From Mercenaria mercenaria (Eukaryota; Mollusca; Bivalvia; Venerida; Veneridae): a stretch of DNA of 64,000 nt. The notes beneath the pieces are model-generated. The model was given only the letters and a program-made list of their open reading frames with translations. It did no database searches and had not been told where the DNA came from. The stretch lies in contig NC_069363.1 in assembly GCF_021730395.1 (NCBI RefSeq), positions 57,593,001 to 57,657,000 of the forward strand, read 5' to 3'. The translations under genes were made by a program, and so were the position numbers. Below are positions 1 through 12,257 of this stretch, one piece after another (positions within the stretch are counted from its first letter, which is position 1; the number at the start of each line of letters is the position of its first letter).

Positions 1-927
1 GAGAATCTCCTTGTTTGTACACGTTTTATCCCTGTTTGTGCATGCCCAAAATCGGCAAAAAACAAAGGTTTTATGCAAGAATATAGCATTTAAGCTTACT
101 GTGGCACAATTAATGTGGAATCAGAATATGTCTTAATAAATTATAGTAATTGCGGGAGTCTAAACAGTTGATTTATTATTCCCTTTATCAGCAAAATTCA
201 ACCTAATCTAACACAAATTGATACTTTTCAGTGACAAAACATTTCGTTCATACCGTAATTTTGAGTTTAAGACACACCATTAATCTGTAGAGAACCGGTC
301 AAACTTTGCGAAAAATACTGTTCCTGTGAGCATTTCAGGTGGTTTTCACTTTTCCATGGTGAAGTTGCAGAAATATTAAATTGCATAGTTTATGAACCAA
401 AAACAAACTTACCTGTTTCATTATCACCATTAATCAATTATCATGTTATCTCCCTTTTGAAATTAAGATTTTGGCACTAAGGTAACCGAATAACTAAAAG
501 ATGCTGATCTGGTCTTCAAACTTAATCTGAAAGTTGTCATTGACTTTGAAATAGTAATCGCAAACTGAAAGAAATTATATAAAGGCTCTAATAGATAATC
601 TTAACAGGGGACCAAATTATAAATAACAATAACAGCAACATTTTTTATGCTCCTGCTCGGACCTCTGCGTTATTTATATTTAATTACAGAACTGTGCGTT
701 TTAGATGAAAAATGCGCAATTGAAATGCGTTAGTAAATTTTCCCGTTCAAAACTATGGTTCTTATACTGTACCAAGGGTAAAGGTACAACATGTACAATG
801 TTATTTTCTTTCTGGTGTTCTTATAGTATATCGAGGGTATAGGGTATACATAAATAATTTTCTTTCTGGTCTGGTGGTATTGGCCAGTGTAAGAGATTTC
901 GAACTTAGTCTAGTATTAAAAATATTA

Positions 928-999
928 TAGCAGAGCGAGATTTCGATCCTCGGACCTCTGGGTTATGGGCCCAGCACGCTTCCACTGCGCCACTCTGCT
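928..999 (-). tRNA. tRNA-iMet-CAT: Initiator tRNA-Met (CAT), block 1 copy a
   Basis: Read on the minus strand this 72-nt sequence folds as a eukaryotic initiator tRNA. The acceptor pair is AGCAGAG/CTCTGCT with the A1:U72 pair typical of initiators. The anticodon arm is CTGGG-CCCATAA-CCCAG, with three G:C pairs stacked on the loop, and the T loop is ATCGAAA (A54 and A60) instead of the elongator TTC. One T-stem pair is G:U here and G:C in the other intact copies. A T5 Pol III terminator follows directly (attaaaaatatt on the plus strand, about 915-926). It should load methionine for start-codon recognition with eIF2. Confidence 0.92.
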
Positions 1000-1189
1000 C
1001 TACGATTGCTTAATTCGAATTAAGTAATAGGATTTGAAATTATTACATTTTGTTGCATCAGAAAAATATTAAAAATGGTGTAAGCGTTGGGGCAGACTAC
1101 TACATCAGGATTGTGTTGAATTTATTCAGGATGGCTAAACTGATGCCAGTGTGAAAGATTCCAAACTAAAGGCAGCAATGAAAATATTA

Positions 1190-1261
1190 TACCAGAGCGA
1201 GGTCTCGATCCTCGGACCTCTGGGTTATGGGCCCAGCATGCTTAAATTGCGTCACTCTGCT
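1190..1261 (-). pseudogene. Decayed initiator tRNA-Met, block 1 copy b
   Basis: Same 72-nt frame as the intact copies and the CAT anticodon arm is kept. The acceptor stem is broken (ACCAGAG on the plus strand), and the D-arm region is changed to atgcttaaattgcgtc, which removes A-box and D-stem bases. The downstream T run is only four long. Probably not a working tRNA. Confidence 0.8.
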
Positions 1262-1465
1262 TTATGTTAAAAGTATATACTTTAAATTTATAACAAAACA
1301 CAATATACTGTTATGCCAGAAAATATTTTATACATCAACCTCAGTAAAAAACAAAACAAACGAGGATGGTTTCTTGACCAGGATTAACCTCTGTTGACTA
1401 AATACTGTCTAATTCATACCAAAAACAAAGAAGCCCATCCAGAAGCACGGATGGGTGTTTGTTCA

Positions 1466-1683
1466 TGCTGACGCTGATTACGCATTCATACCGTATGTTC
1501 TATAATGTCAGGAGAAAGAAGTCATACTGACCCAGATTTCCCATTCATACAGTATGTTCCGTAATGGCAGGAGAAAAGCAATTATACTGACACAGATTAC
1601 GCATTCATACAGAATGTTCCGTAATGTCAGCAGAAACGCAGATTACGCATTCACACAGTATGTTCTGTAATGTGAGAAAAAAG
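1466..1683. repeat. Short array of about 60-bp repeats, block 1
   Basis: About four units built around cattcatacagtatgttcc followed by gtaatgtcaggagaaag. Unit starts fall at 1483, 1542, 1602 and 1648. The array is part of every tRNA block but its copy number differs: about one unit in block 2 and about eight in block 3. Confidence 0.75.
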
Positions 1684-2219
1684 CAGTTAGACTTCTAAAA
1701 TTAGGCTGATCACTACCAAATCAAATGTAAGCTTCCGCAGGTCTAGACACAAGTAGTCCAAATATAAATAGTACTGATCTTTCTTCCTTTGCTCTTGCCC
1801 TTTCTCAATAGCATCGTGTTTTCCTTTGCTCTACCGCGTTCCAGTATGTATGTGTAGCATTTCGTCGAAATCGGCATGTTCCTGTCGCACTCTAGGTAAA
1901 AATGGCGGCGTAAAATGTTTATGTCTCGGAAAGGGACATTGAAAGAAGCGAAAAGGAGTAAATTCAGCGGGTTGTATTTAACGAATTGTAGTTTTCTTAT
2001 ATAAAAGTTAACACCCCTTTTTCTTTTTCTTTTTCTTTTTCTATAGCAGCGATATAGTTATTAATGGGAATATAAGTCTCTGAAAATGTGATATGCTAGA
2101 AAATGTCGAAAAACTGTTATAAAGTAAGTAAATTTAATATGAAATAAAGAACAGTCGGATTTAGTGGTGTTCAGCCTTAAGAGACAACGGACTAAACCCG
2201 ATGGTAAAATATTTCGTTA

Positions 2220-2291
2220 AAGCAGAGCGAGGTTTCGATCATCAGACCTCCTGGAAAAGTGCCCAGCACGCTTCCACTGCGTCATCCTGCT
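2220..2291 (-). pseudogene. Decayed initiator tRNA-Met, block 1 copy c
   Basis: The acceptor end AGCAGAG and part of the D-arm side are recognisable. The anticodon arm is altered (plus strand ctggaaaagtgcccag), so CAT is lost, and the T-stem is mismatched. It matches copy c of block 2 (11513-11584), so the decay predates the block duplication. Confidence 0.75.
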
Positions 2292-2699
2292 CATACAGTT
2301 AGTATTCAACAATATATTGCAGATTATAGCATTTAAGCTTACTGTAGCACTAATAATGTGGAATCAGAATATGTGTTAATAAATTATAGTAATTGAGGGA
2401 GTCTAAACAGTTGATTTATTATTCCCTTTATCAGCAAAATTCAACCTAATCTAACACAAATTGACACTTTTCAGTGACAAAACAATTCGTTCATATCGTG
2501 ATTTTGAGTTGAAGGCACCCACCATTAATCTGTAGAGAACCGGTCAAACTTTGCGAAAAATGCTGTTCCTGTGAGCATTTCAGTTGGTTTTCACTATTCT
2601 ATGGTGAAGTTGCAGAAATATTAAATTGCATAGTTTATGAACCAAAAACAAACTTACCTGTTTCAATATAACCATTAATCAATTATCATGTAATCTCCC

Positions 2700-5221
2700 C
2701 ATCCCCAACTTTGAGCGTGAAATATATGAGAACCACAACTCTTGTCGGTATTGATTTTTTGTCTTGTGCGCCGTTGTAGTTGTTTCCCTTTACACTAAAA
2801 TATCGATAAACCTGCTGCTTGGCATTTATAGGTAAACTCGGCTCTACATGTTCGAGCAACGCATCTTGGTTAGACAGAATTATTGAAGTATGCTAATTAA
2901 AGCAGAATATAATACATCTTTAAACTACTGTAATTAATTGTATTTTATGGACTTTGCTAGATACCGACATTGTTTCACGAGTTATAAAATGTACGATTTT
3001 ACAGTAAAAATACTTGTTTATCATGCGTATGTAATGTTGATTTTCTGTCCTGTATATGCTGAGTGGAGTTATAAGTTTCGTTGAATGCATGGACCAAAAA
3101 TTTAAAAATAAAAAATGCCACTTTTCAGTGATAAAGGATATACATAAAACATCACACTAAACGATTCCTTTTCTTTTAAATCCCCTTTGAAAGCATTTCC
3201 CCTTTTTGCTGCGAAACGTAATGTTATAAAATTATGTTCTCGAGTTATTTTCTTTTTAATTTATCGCCCAGAAAAATTCGATTTTGACAATTACTGCATT
3301 TGACTAAATGTTTTACGCGTTTTATGGACCTTTGCGAATACACCGGATGGAGATAAGTTAAACACCCCAGGCTATGCTAATTACCCCCAAAATACGTCTG
3401 TAATAAAAATAATCAACTGAGACATAAAGTAGAGATGTTCTGCCATATATATCTTCTCATAACAGATATTTATTTATTAAATTATTTATCGGCAAATTGA
3501 TCATAGATGTACATTTTTTTTTACTTATTATACTTTTTTGCATAAAATTTTAGATGGGTGTAGAAAATTAGGTGACGGTTAAGCAGTTTGTTTCAGAATA
3601 GTTTCGAACAGCTGGACAATACAACCTAAACTGAATTAAAGACATATATAAATTTTGGCAATTTCTAGTGTCATGTGTGTTTTTAAATGCCTAGATCCAC
3701 TACTATATAAGTTCAACATTTCATTTGAGTCATGTTTGTGCACATTTATATTAACATACATTTGTTAAAAAAAACAAAAACATTTTGTAATTGTCTAAAA
3801 CACATACTATCTTACATTTTACAATTAACCTGAAGTATCTATTTGCTATTAAAAATTATTGTATTACAATAAAACTTCATTGTTTCACAATATTTCGCAA
3901 AAAGACCATAAAACATTTGTGAAGAGGTGTCCACCACGATAATCCAATCTAAAACCCCCGTCTTATCTGCTGCTTATCAGCGATTATGTAATAGTCGCTA
4001 ATTGATGAGCAATTTTTCACAACAGGGGTCCCCGTGGACCATGAAGATTTGTGGAGTAGGAATTAATTTTCCTTTATGGAATATAGAATAATAATATAGT
4101 TATAAAAATATCTTTGTGTTCATAAAATATTTCTGCCAATATCATGATAATGAAAAAGGTCATATACAGGTGAAAGTGATTATTGTATTTGATAAATATA
4201 CATCTGTTTGTTTTTTTCAATTTGAATAATAAGTTTCGTAAAGTGTACTTTTTTTCATCTTCTACAGAAATGTTCGCACGGGTAAATAAATCAAATTATC
4301 ACCACAGTTAATATGACCATCATTCATTAATTTGTAATTTATACTTTTTCATTCACGCAGTGATCAGTGAACGTAAAGAAGTCATGGTTGTATGTAATAT
4401 TTTATGCCCATACATAACAAAATTTTCGCGAAATGTTTCAATTATTGAACGGTTTATTGTAATATCGTCAAAAATTAACCGGCACACAGTTTGTAAAGCA
4501 ATTACATAGAATTAATTCTAATTGCCTTTTTAACTTAATGCGGACTTTTTAAGATCAATTTATTTCCAATTAAAGATGTGACTTAAAGTTTGCCAATTCA
4601 AAAAAGATTTACTTTTAATCATAATAAATAAATAAATAAAATGCTCAAATAGATATGCAACACATTGATAAGCATTGCCTTGTGCCGTCGTACCGTTAAG
4701 TAAATATTTGTGAAAAGCGTGCTCAAGATTGCGATTACTTCATTTTCAAATTAAAATGGAAGCAATTTGTTATAATTCAATTTTAAAATAAAAAATACCC
4801 AGACAATGTTCACACAATGGAGAATACTTCACGAGGTTATAAAATAATGTCATTTTGATAGAAAATGTTTTTATAGCCTTTTAAAACCTGACATAACCGA
4901 TCTTTTTAAAATTTCTATATAGAAATACATAGAAACCATAGTCATCAACTTCAAACAAAAATGGAAGCAATAAGTTTTTGTATCACATGGATGAAAAATA
5001 TATTGAAATAAAGGGCAAAAAATGAAGATTACTTCACGAGGTTATAAAATTTTGTTAAATAACGATAAAAATACGTTTTTAATGTTTGAAATATATTTTC
5101 CTATACAAATCTATAGTAAAATTGCTTATCGATAAACGTTATCGGGTCCGCGATCCGTGTATATTCAAGGGAGACTACTTTTGCCAAACTACTGGTCAGT
5201 GTATTGGAATGTTGGCCATGC
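2700..5221. mobile_element. 2.5-kb insertion in block 2, unclassified
   Basis: Blocks 1 and 3 run straight from atctccc into ttttgaaattaag (about 459 and 11999), whereas block 2 is interrupted here by about 2.5 kb of AT-rich sequence. No coding frame of note and no clear terminal inverted repeats or target duplication are seen. Inside is a direct duplication of about 130 bp with a 205-bp period (atggaagcaa at 4756 and 4961; acttcacgaggttataaaat at 4826 and 5031), with a diverged third piece near 2967. The internal repeats suggest a non-autonomous element, possibly Helitron-like, but the class is undetermined. Confidence 0.6.
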
Positions 5222-5636
5222 TTTTGAAATTAAGATTTTTGCACTAAGGTAACCGAATAACTAAAAGCTCGTCTCCCATTCTGTTGATCTGTTCTTCAAA
5301 CTTAATCTAAAAGTTGCCATTGGCTAGGAAATAGTAATCGTAAGTTGAAAGAAATGATGAAAAATCTCTGATAGGTAATCTTAACAGGACACGCAAGTTA
5401 TAAATAACAACAACTACAACACTTTTTATGCTCCTGCGTTAGTACATTTTCTCGTTCACAACCATGGTTCTTATACTATACCTAGGGGTAAAGGTACAAC
5501 ATGTACCGTGTTAATTTCTTTCTGGTGTTCTTATAGTATACCTAAAGGTAGGGTATACATGAATAATTTTCTTTCTGGTCTGGTGGCAGTGGCCAGTGTA
5601 AGAGATTTCGAACTTAGTCTAGTATTAAAAATATCC

Positions 5637-5708
5637 TAGCAGAGCGAGGTTTCGATCCTCGGACCTCTGGGTTATGGGCCCAGCACGCTTCCACTGCGCC
5701 ACTCTGCT
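5637..5708 (-). tRNA. tRNA-iMet-CAT: Initiator tRNA-Met (CAT), block 2 copy a
   Basis: Intact 72-nt minus-strand initiator tRNA: acceptor AGCAGAG/CTCTGCT, anticodon loop CCCATAA between CTGGG and CCCAG, T stem CGAGG/CCTCG fully paired around ATCGAAA. A TTTTT terminator follows (plus strand agtattaaaaatatcc). Its 5' and 3' flanks match block 1 copy a and block 3 copy a over several hundred bases. Confidence 0.94.
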
Positions 5709-5780
5709 GTACGATTACTTAATTCGAATTAAGTAATAAGATTTGAAATTATTACATTTTGTTGCATCAGAAAATATTAA

Positions 5781-6170
5781 TCAAAGCCTTGAAATGTCTG
5801 ATGGTTGTGGGTTTTTGGTAGATTTATTTTCTGTTTAAATGCCAGTCTATGAATATACATGAATGAGAAACAAATACAAATTTAACGTGCCTCATATCTA
5901 AGGTGAACTCTGCCTGACCCAGCGTGTGATGTAGCCATGGGCTGGAATACCTTATCATTGACAGATCTTATATAATCTAAATGGTCAGTGCGAGTGGATA
6001 CAGGTTGAATAAGAACTGCTTGTTCATTGATAATTCATCCGCATTGTTCATGAATGAGACTATTTTGTGTAGCAAATGAACATCCTTTGGATGTGATTTG
6101 GAATCAAATAAAGATGCTGTAATTGTCAGAAATACACATTAACTTTGGTAGCGGGATAAACCCGTAACCA
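5781..6170. mobile_element. 0.39-kb insertion in block 2 spacer
   Basis: In block 3 the spacer reads gcatcagaaaatatta then aaaatgttgtaagcg without a break (about 13830-13862). Here about 390 bp lies between the two halves. It holds no reading frame of note and no obvious inverted ends. Only the insertion event is supported, not a family. Confidence 0.55.
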
Positions 6171-7107
6171 AAACTGTTGTAAGCGTTGGGGCAGACTACT
6201 ACATCAGGATTGTGTTGAATTTGTATTCAGGACTGTCTAAAGCAGCTATCTGACACTGACGACTAATGCAATTGTTAAAGATTACAAACTAAAGGCAGCA
6301 TAGACAGTTGGCGAAAGCCCTGAGAAAAAAATCCGTAGGCATTTTTTAGTACAATATGGTATCATACATCAAAATGTTCGTTGGGGTATATGGCAGTCAG
6401 CCAGGGTGGATACCAGGCTCAAATATCCCTATTCGCGAGGCCCCAAAAGGGGCTGCACGTGAAAAGAAATAATAATGAAAGTAAAGTGTTTAAATTACAG
6501 GTTAAGGTAAATCTGACTTAAATATATAATAGAGTGGAAAGATTCACTTATATAATATAATTTGACGTATAAATGTTATTTTCAGGTGAAATTAAAGACT
6601 AAGAGGCCCTAGATTGGGGGTTCTTCTTCAGACGGCATTTACATGATGATGTGATGTATCCAATATGTTAAAATTTGCGGTACATTGGTATTAACATGTA
6701 ATTAGGAAGTGTTTATCCTCTATAGTGTCCAGTGCATATTAAAAACTAAGACATATTACATTTTCTTTGAAATATCATATATAATTCAAGAGGCCCCAAA
6801 AGGAGTTACACCCAAAATGAACAATTTTAACCGGACATGCTGCATATCATTTTTGCAATCAACGTAAAATTCAGTTAAGTGTGCGGATATACTCACGTAG
6901 TCTTAAAACATTAACTGTACTAAAACTTATTGTGTAAAGTAATTTCATTGTTTTTATTATTGCAGCATCACTTTCTATTGAGGTCTGAGAACACTAAAAC
7001 CAAGACTTTCACAAAACACTTCGATACATATAGAATAAGTAACTCTGAGAATTTCAAGAAATTGTAGAGCCAATATATTACATATATATGTTACTTCGCT
7101 GCATCTC

Positions 7108-7262
7108 ATTTCCTAAATCACTTGCCCCTCATTGATGTGGGTTCGAGCCTCACTCGGGGCGTTGAATTCTTCGTGTCAGGAAGCCATCCAGCTGGCTTAC
7201 GGAAGGTCGGTGGTTCTACCCAGGTGCCCGCTCGTGATGAAATAATGCACGGAGGGCAAAAC
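7108..7262 (+). mobile_element. tRNA-derived SINE fragment (family C)
   Basis: A B-box-like gggttcgagcctcac lies at about 7139. The body gaaggtcggtggttctaccc and aataatgcacggaggg are shared with the fuller copy at 50717-50960. The tRNA head is incomplete and the tail is missing. It lies inside the 4.5-kb element. Confidence 0.65.
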
Positions 7263-7701
7263 AAATTTCATTTAATTGTTACTACAATAAGAGTGCGTAA
7301 AATGTCGGTTTATTGGTACCAACTTTTGAGACACATATAGTCAAATCGCCCAAATATGGAATGCTGAACCGATATATACACTCAAAAAGTAAACACACAA
7401 TATCACTTTCTGGCAAATATTTCTTCTTTTTTTTTTTGCAAAACATTGTGTGTAAATATTTGATGTACATTGATACACACATATAAATTGCCGAACTTTT
7501 CAAAATTCCAGTGCATTTGAAGAATAGTGAGAGCTATTCTGTTCACTGTTGACATCCTGACCTTGGATAAGCTTTGCATGTATTACAGTTCATATCTTAA
7601 AAATTTACATAAGGCTTTTGTGTCATCTAACCTTTTGAAATAAAAATAATCTGATTTCGTTTTCAACCTAGACTATTTGGAAAAAGATTAGCATGTACTT
7701 A

Positions 7702-8720
7702 AACAAGAGCACCGCCTTGCGGGTGCTGACGCTCATCTGATTTTTTTTTTGTATAATAGAAATATTGTCCTACCCATGATTTTCTAAGTCTAAAAAGGGC
7801 CATCATTCTTGCAAAAAGCAGGATAGAGTTATGTTTCTTGATGTACAGTGTCCACTTATGATGGTGAAAAACTGTTGCAAGTTTTAAAGCAATAACTTTG
7901 ATAGTTTATGAGAAAAGTTGACTTAAACATAATATTCAACCAAGAAAATGATTTTTCTAAGTCCAAAAGGGGCAATAATTATTGCAAAAAGCAGGATGGA
8001 GTTATGTTGCTTGCTGTACAGGGTCAGCTTATGATGGTGAACAAGAGTTGCAAGTTTTAAAGCAATAGCTTTGACAGTTTAAGAGAAAAAGTTGACCTAA
8101 ACATAAAACTTAACCAAGAAATCTGGTGTTTTCTAAGTACAAAAGGGGCCATAAATCTTGCAAAAAGCAGGATGGAGTTATGTTTCTTGCTGTACAGGGT
8201 CAGCTTATGATGGTGAACAAGTGTTGCAAGTTTTAAAGCAATAGCTATGATAGTTTAGGATAAAAGCTGACCTAAACATAAAACTTAACCAAAAAAACTG
8301 ATTTTCTAAGTCCAAAAGGGGCAATAATTCTTGCAAAAAGCAAGATGGAGTTATGTTTCTTGCTGTACAGGGTCAGCTTATGATGGTGAACTAGTATTCC
8401 AAGTGTCAAAGCAATAGCTTTGATAGTTTAGGAGAAAAGTTGACCTAAACATAAAACTTAACCAAGAAATCTGATATTTTCTAAGTACAAAAGGGGCCAT
8501 CAATCTTGCAAAAAGCAAGATGGAGTTATGTTTCTTGCTATACAGGGTCAGCTTATGATGGTAAACAAGTATTCCAAGTTTCAAAGCAATAGCTTTGATA
8601 GTTTAGGAGAAAGGCTGACCTAAACATAAAACTTAACCAGGCAACGCCGACGCCGACAACCGCTCAAGTGATGACAATAACTCATCATTTTTTTTCAAAA
8701 AATCAGATGAGCTAAAAACA
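7702..8720. mobile_element. Element with five 173-bp tandem units (pearl/Helitron-like)
   Basis: Starts with acaagagcaccgccttgcgg and ends with aatcagatgagctaaaaaca. Subterminal inverted repeats GCTCATCTGATTTTTT (7731 on) and its complement (8698-8713) bracket five tandem units starting near 7778, 7950, 8127, 8300 and 8473. Each unit carries ttctaagtccaaaaggggc, gcaaaaagcaggatggagtt and a cagcttatgatggtgaac block. A single-copy tail rich in gccgacgcc follows. This is the layout known for bivalve pearl-type, Helitron-related non-autonomous elements; the family name is my inference. It is nested inside the 4.5-kb element. Confidence 0.75.
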
Positions 8721-10816
8721 AGGTGTATTTCAGAAACTACATGCATTTGATTAAAATTTCACATATTGCTTCCGGTCATCAGACCTCAGGAAGTAACCAA
8801 TATGTGGTTTTGTAAGTCTTTGGAACTGTCAGTTGCAAAAACACAACTTGGAAATTAAACCAGTAAAAAGTGAAGTAAATCTTTCTCCTCATCCTTCCAA
8901 CTTTTCAGAGTTGCAGAACAGTGTAAATAAAAGACGTAATGACAAAGTATGTACAATACAAAATGTTTCTGTAAATTTAAATACAAAGTAAGCCTAACAA
9001 CTATTAAGTCTTGTACTCAGTTCTTTTAACCTGAGCAAAATAGGCTTCTAGAGCATAATAAGCCTAGAACTGAAAAAATGACCATTAACAAATTTTTAAT
9101 GTTTACTTGAAACTACATGGAGGACCCTCAGGTTGGAATCTAGCCCTATCACTAAGGTGTCCGGAAAATCGTTTCATGCAGTCATTGTACATAGAAATGC
9201 TTACTCTCAGGAATCATTACAAGTATAACTATCGTTAATGACGAACAACAAAATATACATACTTAATCTATTATCAAAATTGTAAACAAACAGATTTCAC
9301 AGGTCCTGGACGGTCTTCTTCCTATAGCATTAATAGAGGCGAGTATATATATGAGGACAAAGAAGAGCCGATATCTACAATCTGCAAGGCACAAAATTAC
9401 ACAAAAAAACTAATGATTACATTATTTTTGGAAATATTAGAATTTTCTAGCCCCTTTGTGGCTACTTCATAAACACCACCTACCAAAAACGTAGCTGGTT
9501 GGGAAAATAGGTGCTGCATGTTCACATGAACATCAGTTATCCTTTTCAGGTAATGAAATACTTACAATAATAAAATGTAACTATCAGCTGTGAAGTGTCA
9601 TTGTGACATTTACTGACGTGGACACACACCAGTACTGGTGTCATGTGGTACATGAAATGCTGACCTCCAGATTGAGCAGCGGATAACTGCTCCGCTGATA
9701 CCAAATTGGTTAAAACGTCTTTGACTTGTATCTCTCACTAGCTGTGATCTGATTGTTGTTTGGGGTATATTCCAATGTTACATGAGATCAGATGAATAAA
9801 GAAACATGTATAGGTGACATTGCCAATGAATATAATTGTAGGCTTGCTACTAGTATATCAAGAGGGCACACATTTAAGAATAATCTGGTCTTTGAGCAAT
9901 ATTTATATTATGGCATATTAGTTAAGGTTCCACTTACATCCTATTAAAGAGATGTGAATACCAACATACATATAAAATGGTGAATCATAAATCGTCATAT
10001 GCTAAATATATTTCAGCAATGATTCTTTTAACTAATAACTACTCATTAATCTAAATTATCATGAAATGAGAGTAATTTAAACCCCTTTGGAGCCTCAAAA
10101 TTTATTTATTGTATTCTTTTTTTTTTTGGGCGGGGGGGTGGGGGGGGGGGGGGGCGGTGTGTAAAATTACTACCTAAGAACACATATTAAATTGCTGTGA
10201 AGAAAATATTCTGGTAAATTTTATGGTTTACAACATATGAAAGAAGAGGGCAATTTACCAACTTTAAAATTTGCTTATCAATTATTCTACAATAACATGA
10301 CCCCAAAGTGGTGCCATTTTTATTATTTTGTGTATTAGAATGCCTGTTACACACCTGAACCTTAAATACTCAACCTTACTATCGTAGAGATTTCACAAGT
10401 AGAATAAAAGCAATATACTTCTAAATTATGCGATACCTATCAAAAATTTCAAAATATTTTTTTAAAAAACCCTGTAATGGGCCTCAAATTCTAAAATAAT
10501 TAGTGTGTTGAACATATTTATTCATATTACAATACATTTAATCTAAAACAGATACACATTTCATCAAATAATGATAAAATTGAAAATTTTCTTTAATTTC
10601 CCTTAAAATTGAGAAAAAACTTATTGTCCCCTTTTGGGGCCTCACAAAAAAAAAAATAAAAATGGATTTTTGTGCATGGTATCCACCCTGGTTGAATAGT
10701 AGAAAGAATAACGAACGTTTTAAGGTATGATACCATATTGTACTAAAAAATGCCTACGGATTTGTTAACCAGGCCTCTTTTCCAAGTTAGCCAACTGTCT
10801 AGCAATAAAAATGTTA

Positions 10817-10888
10817 TAGCAGAGCAAGGTTTGGATCCTCGGACCTCTGGGTTATGGGCCCAGCACGCTTCCACTGCGCCACTCTGCT
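10817..10888 (-). tRNA. tRNA-iMet-CAT: Initiator tRNA-Met (CAT), block 2 copy b, slightly damaged
   Basis: Acceptor, D and anticodon arms match the intact copies, and the T stem still pairs through one extra G:U. The T loop is ATCCAAA instead of ATCGAAA, a change that also hits the internal B-box promoter. A T5 run follows (plus strand aataaaaatg). It is the copy beside the 4.5-kb insertion, which lies on its 3' side. Expression is doubtful. Confidence 0.6.
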
Positions 10889-11512
10889 TTGTGTTAAAAA
10901 AATATATACTTTAAATTTATAACAAAACACTATATACTGTTATATCAGAAAATATTTAAAACATCAACCTCATTAAAAAAAACAAATGAGGATGGTGTCT
11001 TGACCAGGATTAAATTCAGTTGACTATCACTTCATACCAAAAGCAAAGAAGCCCATCCAGAAGCACGGATGGGTGTTTGTTCATGCTGACACAGAATACG
11101 CATTCATACCGTATGTTCTATAATGTCAGGAGAAAGAACAGTCATACTGACCCAGATCTATCGAAATCGGCATGTTTCTATCGCATGCTGGGTAAAAATG
11201 GCGGCGTAAAGATTTTCCGTCTTTGAATGGACATTGAAAGAAGCGAAAAGGAGTCAATTCAGCGGTTTGTATTTAACGAATTGTAGTTTTCTTATATAAA
11301 AGTTATCACCCCCCCCCCCCCTCCCCCACTTTTTGTCTTTTTCTTTTTCTGTAGGAGCGATATAGTTTTTAATGGGAATATAAGTCTCTGAAAATCTGAT
11401 ATGCTAGAAAATGTCGTAAAACCGTTACAAAATAAGTGGATTTTATATCAAATAAAGAACATTCGGATTTTAAGAGACCACGGACTAAGCCCGATGGTAA
11501 AATATTTCGTTA

Positions 11513-11584
11513 TAGCAGAGCGATGTTTCGATCATCAGACTTCCTGGAAAAGGGCCCAGTACCTTTCCACTGCGTCACCCTGCT
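11513..11584 (-). pseudogene. Decayed initiator tRNA-Met, block 2 copy c
   Basis: Shares the broken anticodon arm of block 1 copy c (ctggaaaagggcccag on the plus strand) and has further changes in the D arm (gtacctttcc). Confidence 0.75.
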
Positions 11585-12257
11585 CATACAGTTAGTATTC
11601 AAAAATATATTGCAGATTATAGCATTTAAGCTTACTGTGGCACAATTAATGTGGAATCAGAATATGTGTTAATAAATTATAGTAATTGAGGGAGTCTAAA
11701 CAGTTGATTTATTATTCCCTTTATCAGCAAAATTCAACCTAATCTAACACAAATCGACAATTTTCAGCGACAAAACATTTCGTTCATATTGTAATTTTGA
11801 GTTGAAGGCATCCACCATTAATCTGTAGAGAACCGATCAAAATTAAACTTTGCGGAAAATACTGTTCCTGTGAGCATTTCAGGTGGTTTTCACTGTTTTA
11901 TGGTGAAGTTGCAGAAATATTAAATTGCATAGTTTATGAACCAAAAACAAACTTACCTGTTTCATTATCACCATTAATCAATTATCATGTAATCTCCCTT
12001 TTGAAATTAAGATTTTGGCACTAAGGTAACCAAATAACTAAAAACTCGTCTCCCATTCTGTTGATCTGTTCTTCAAACTTAACTCTAAAAGTTGCCATTG
12101 GCTAGGAAATAGTAATCGTAAATTGAAAGAAATGATGAAAAATCTCTGATAGGTAATCTTAACAGGACACGCAAGTTATAAACAACAACAACAACACTTT
12201 TTATGCTGCTGCGTTAGGACATTTTCCCGTTCACAACCATGGTTCTTATACTATACC

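Larger units (their letters stand above)
83..2325 (-). repeat. Tandem tRNA-iMet block 1
   Basis: First of four head-to-tail blocks, 2.24 kb without large insertions. In plus-strand order it carries a conserved 840-bp leader (beginning atagcatttaagctt), tRNA copy a, a 190-bp spacer, tRNA copy b, a spacer with a CCCATCC/GGATGGG hairpin near 1434-1456, a short array of about 60-bp repeats, an ATGGCGGCG-containing stretch, and degraded tRNA copy c. The same order recurs in blocks 2 and 3, so the whole set was duplicated rather than single tRNAs. Sequence before position 83 is unlike the ends of the other blocks, so the left edge of the array appears to lie here. Confidence 0.85.
6301..10801. mobile_element. 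4.5-kb non-autonomous DNA element with TIRs and 3-bp TSD
   Basis: Ends are TAGACAGTTGGC and its exact complement GCCAACTGTCTA. Inside each end, after a spacer of unequal length, lies a perfect 39-bp inverted repeat (6330-6368 against 10725-10763). Subterminal copies of a GAGGCCCCAAAAGGGG motif occur on both sides (6449, 6603, 6791; 10081, 10474, 10626). The element splits a tRNA spacer. GCA is duplicated at 6298-6300 and 10802-10804, and the unsplit spacer is seen at 1172-1190, 13951-13975 and 14236-14261. No transposase frame is present, so it is non-autonomous. A 3-bp duplication is found in PIF/Harbinger and CACTA-type elements, but the termini do not identify either. Confidence 0.85.
2326..11618 (-). 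repeat. Tandem tRNA-iMet block 2, expanded by insertions
   Basis: Second block. Removing the inserts at 2700-5221, 5781-6170 and 6301-10801 leaves about 1.9 kb collinear with blocks 1 and 3. It carries tRNA copies at 5637 (intact), 10817 (nearly intact) and 11513 (decayed). Confidence 0.85.

Noticed and set aside
1434-1456. CCCATCC/GGATGGG hairpin as a histone-type or snRNA element
   Set aside because: Sequence does not match the histone stem-loop and the hairpin is broken in block 3.
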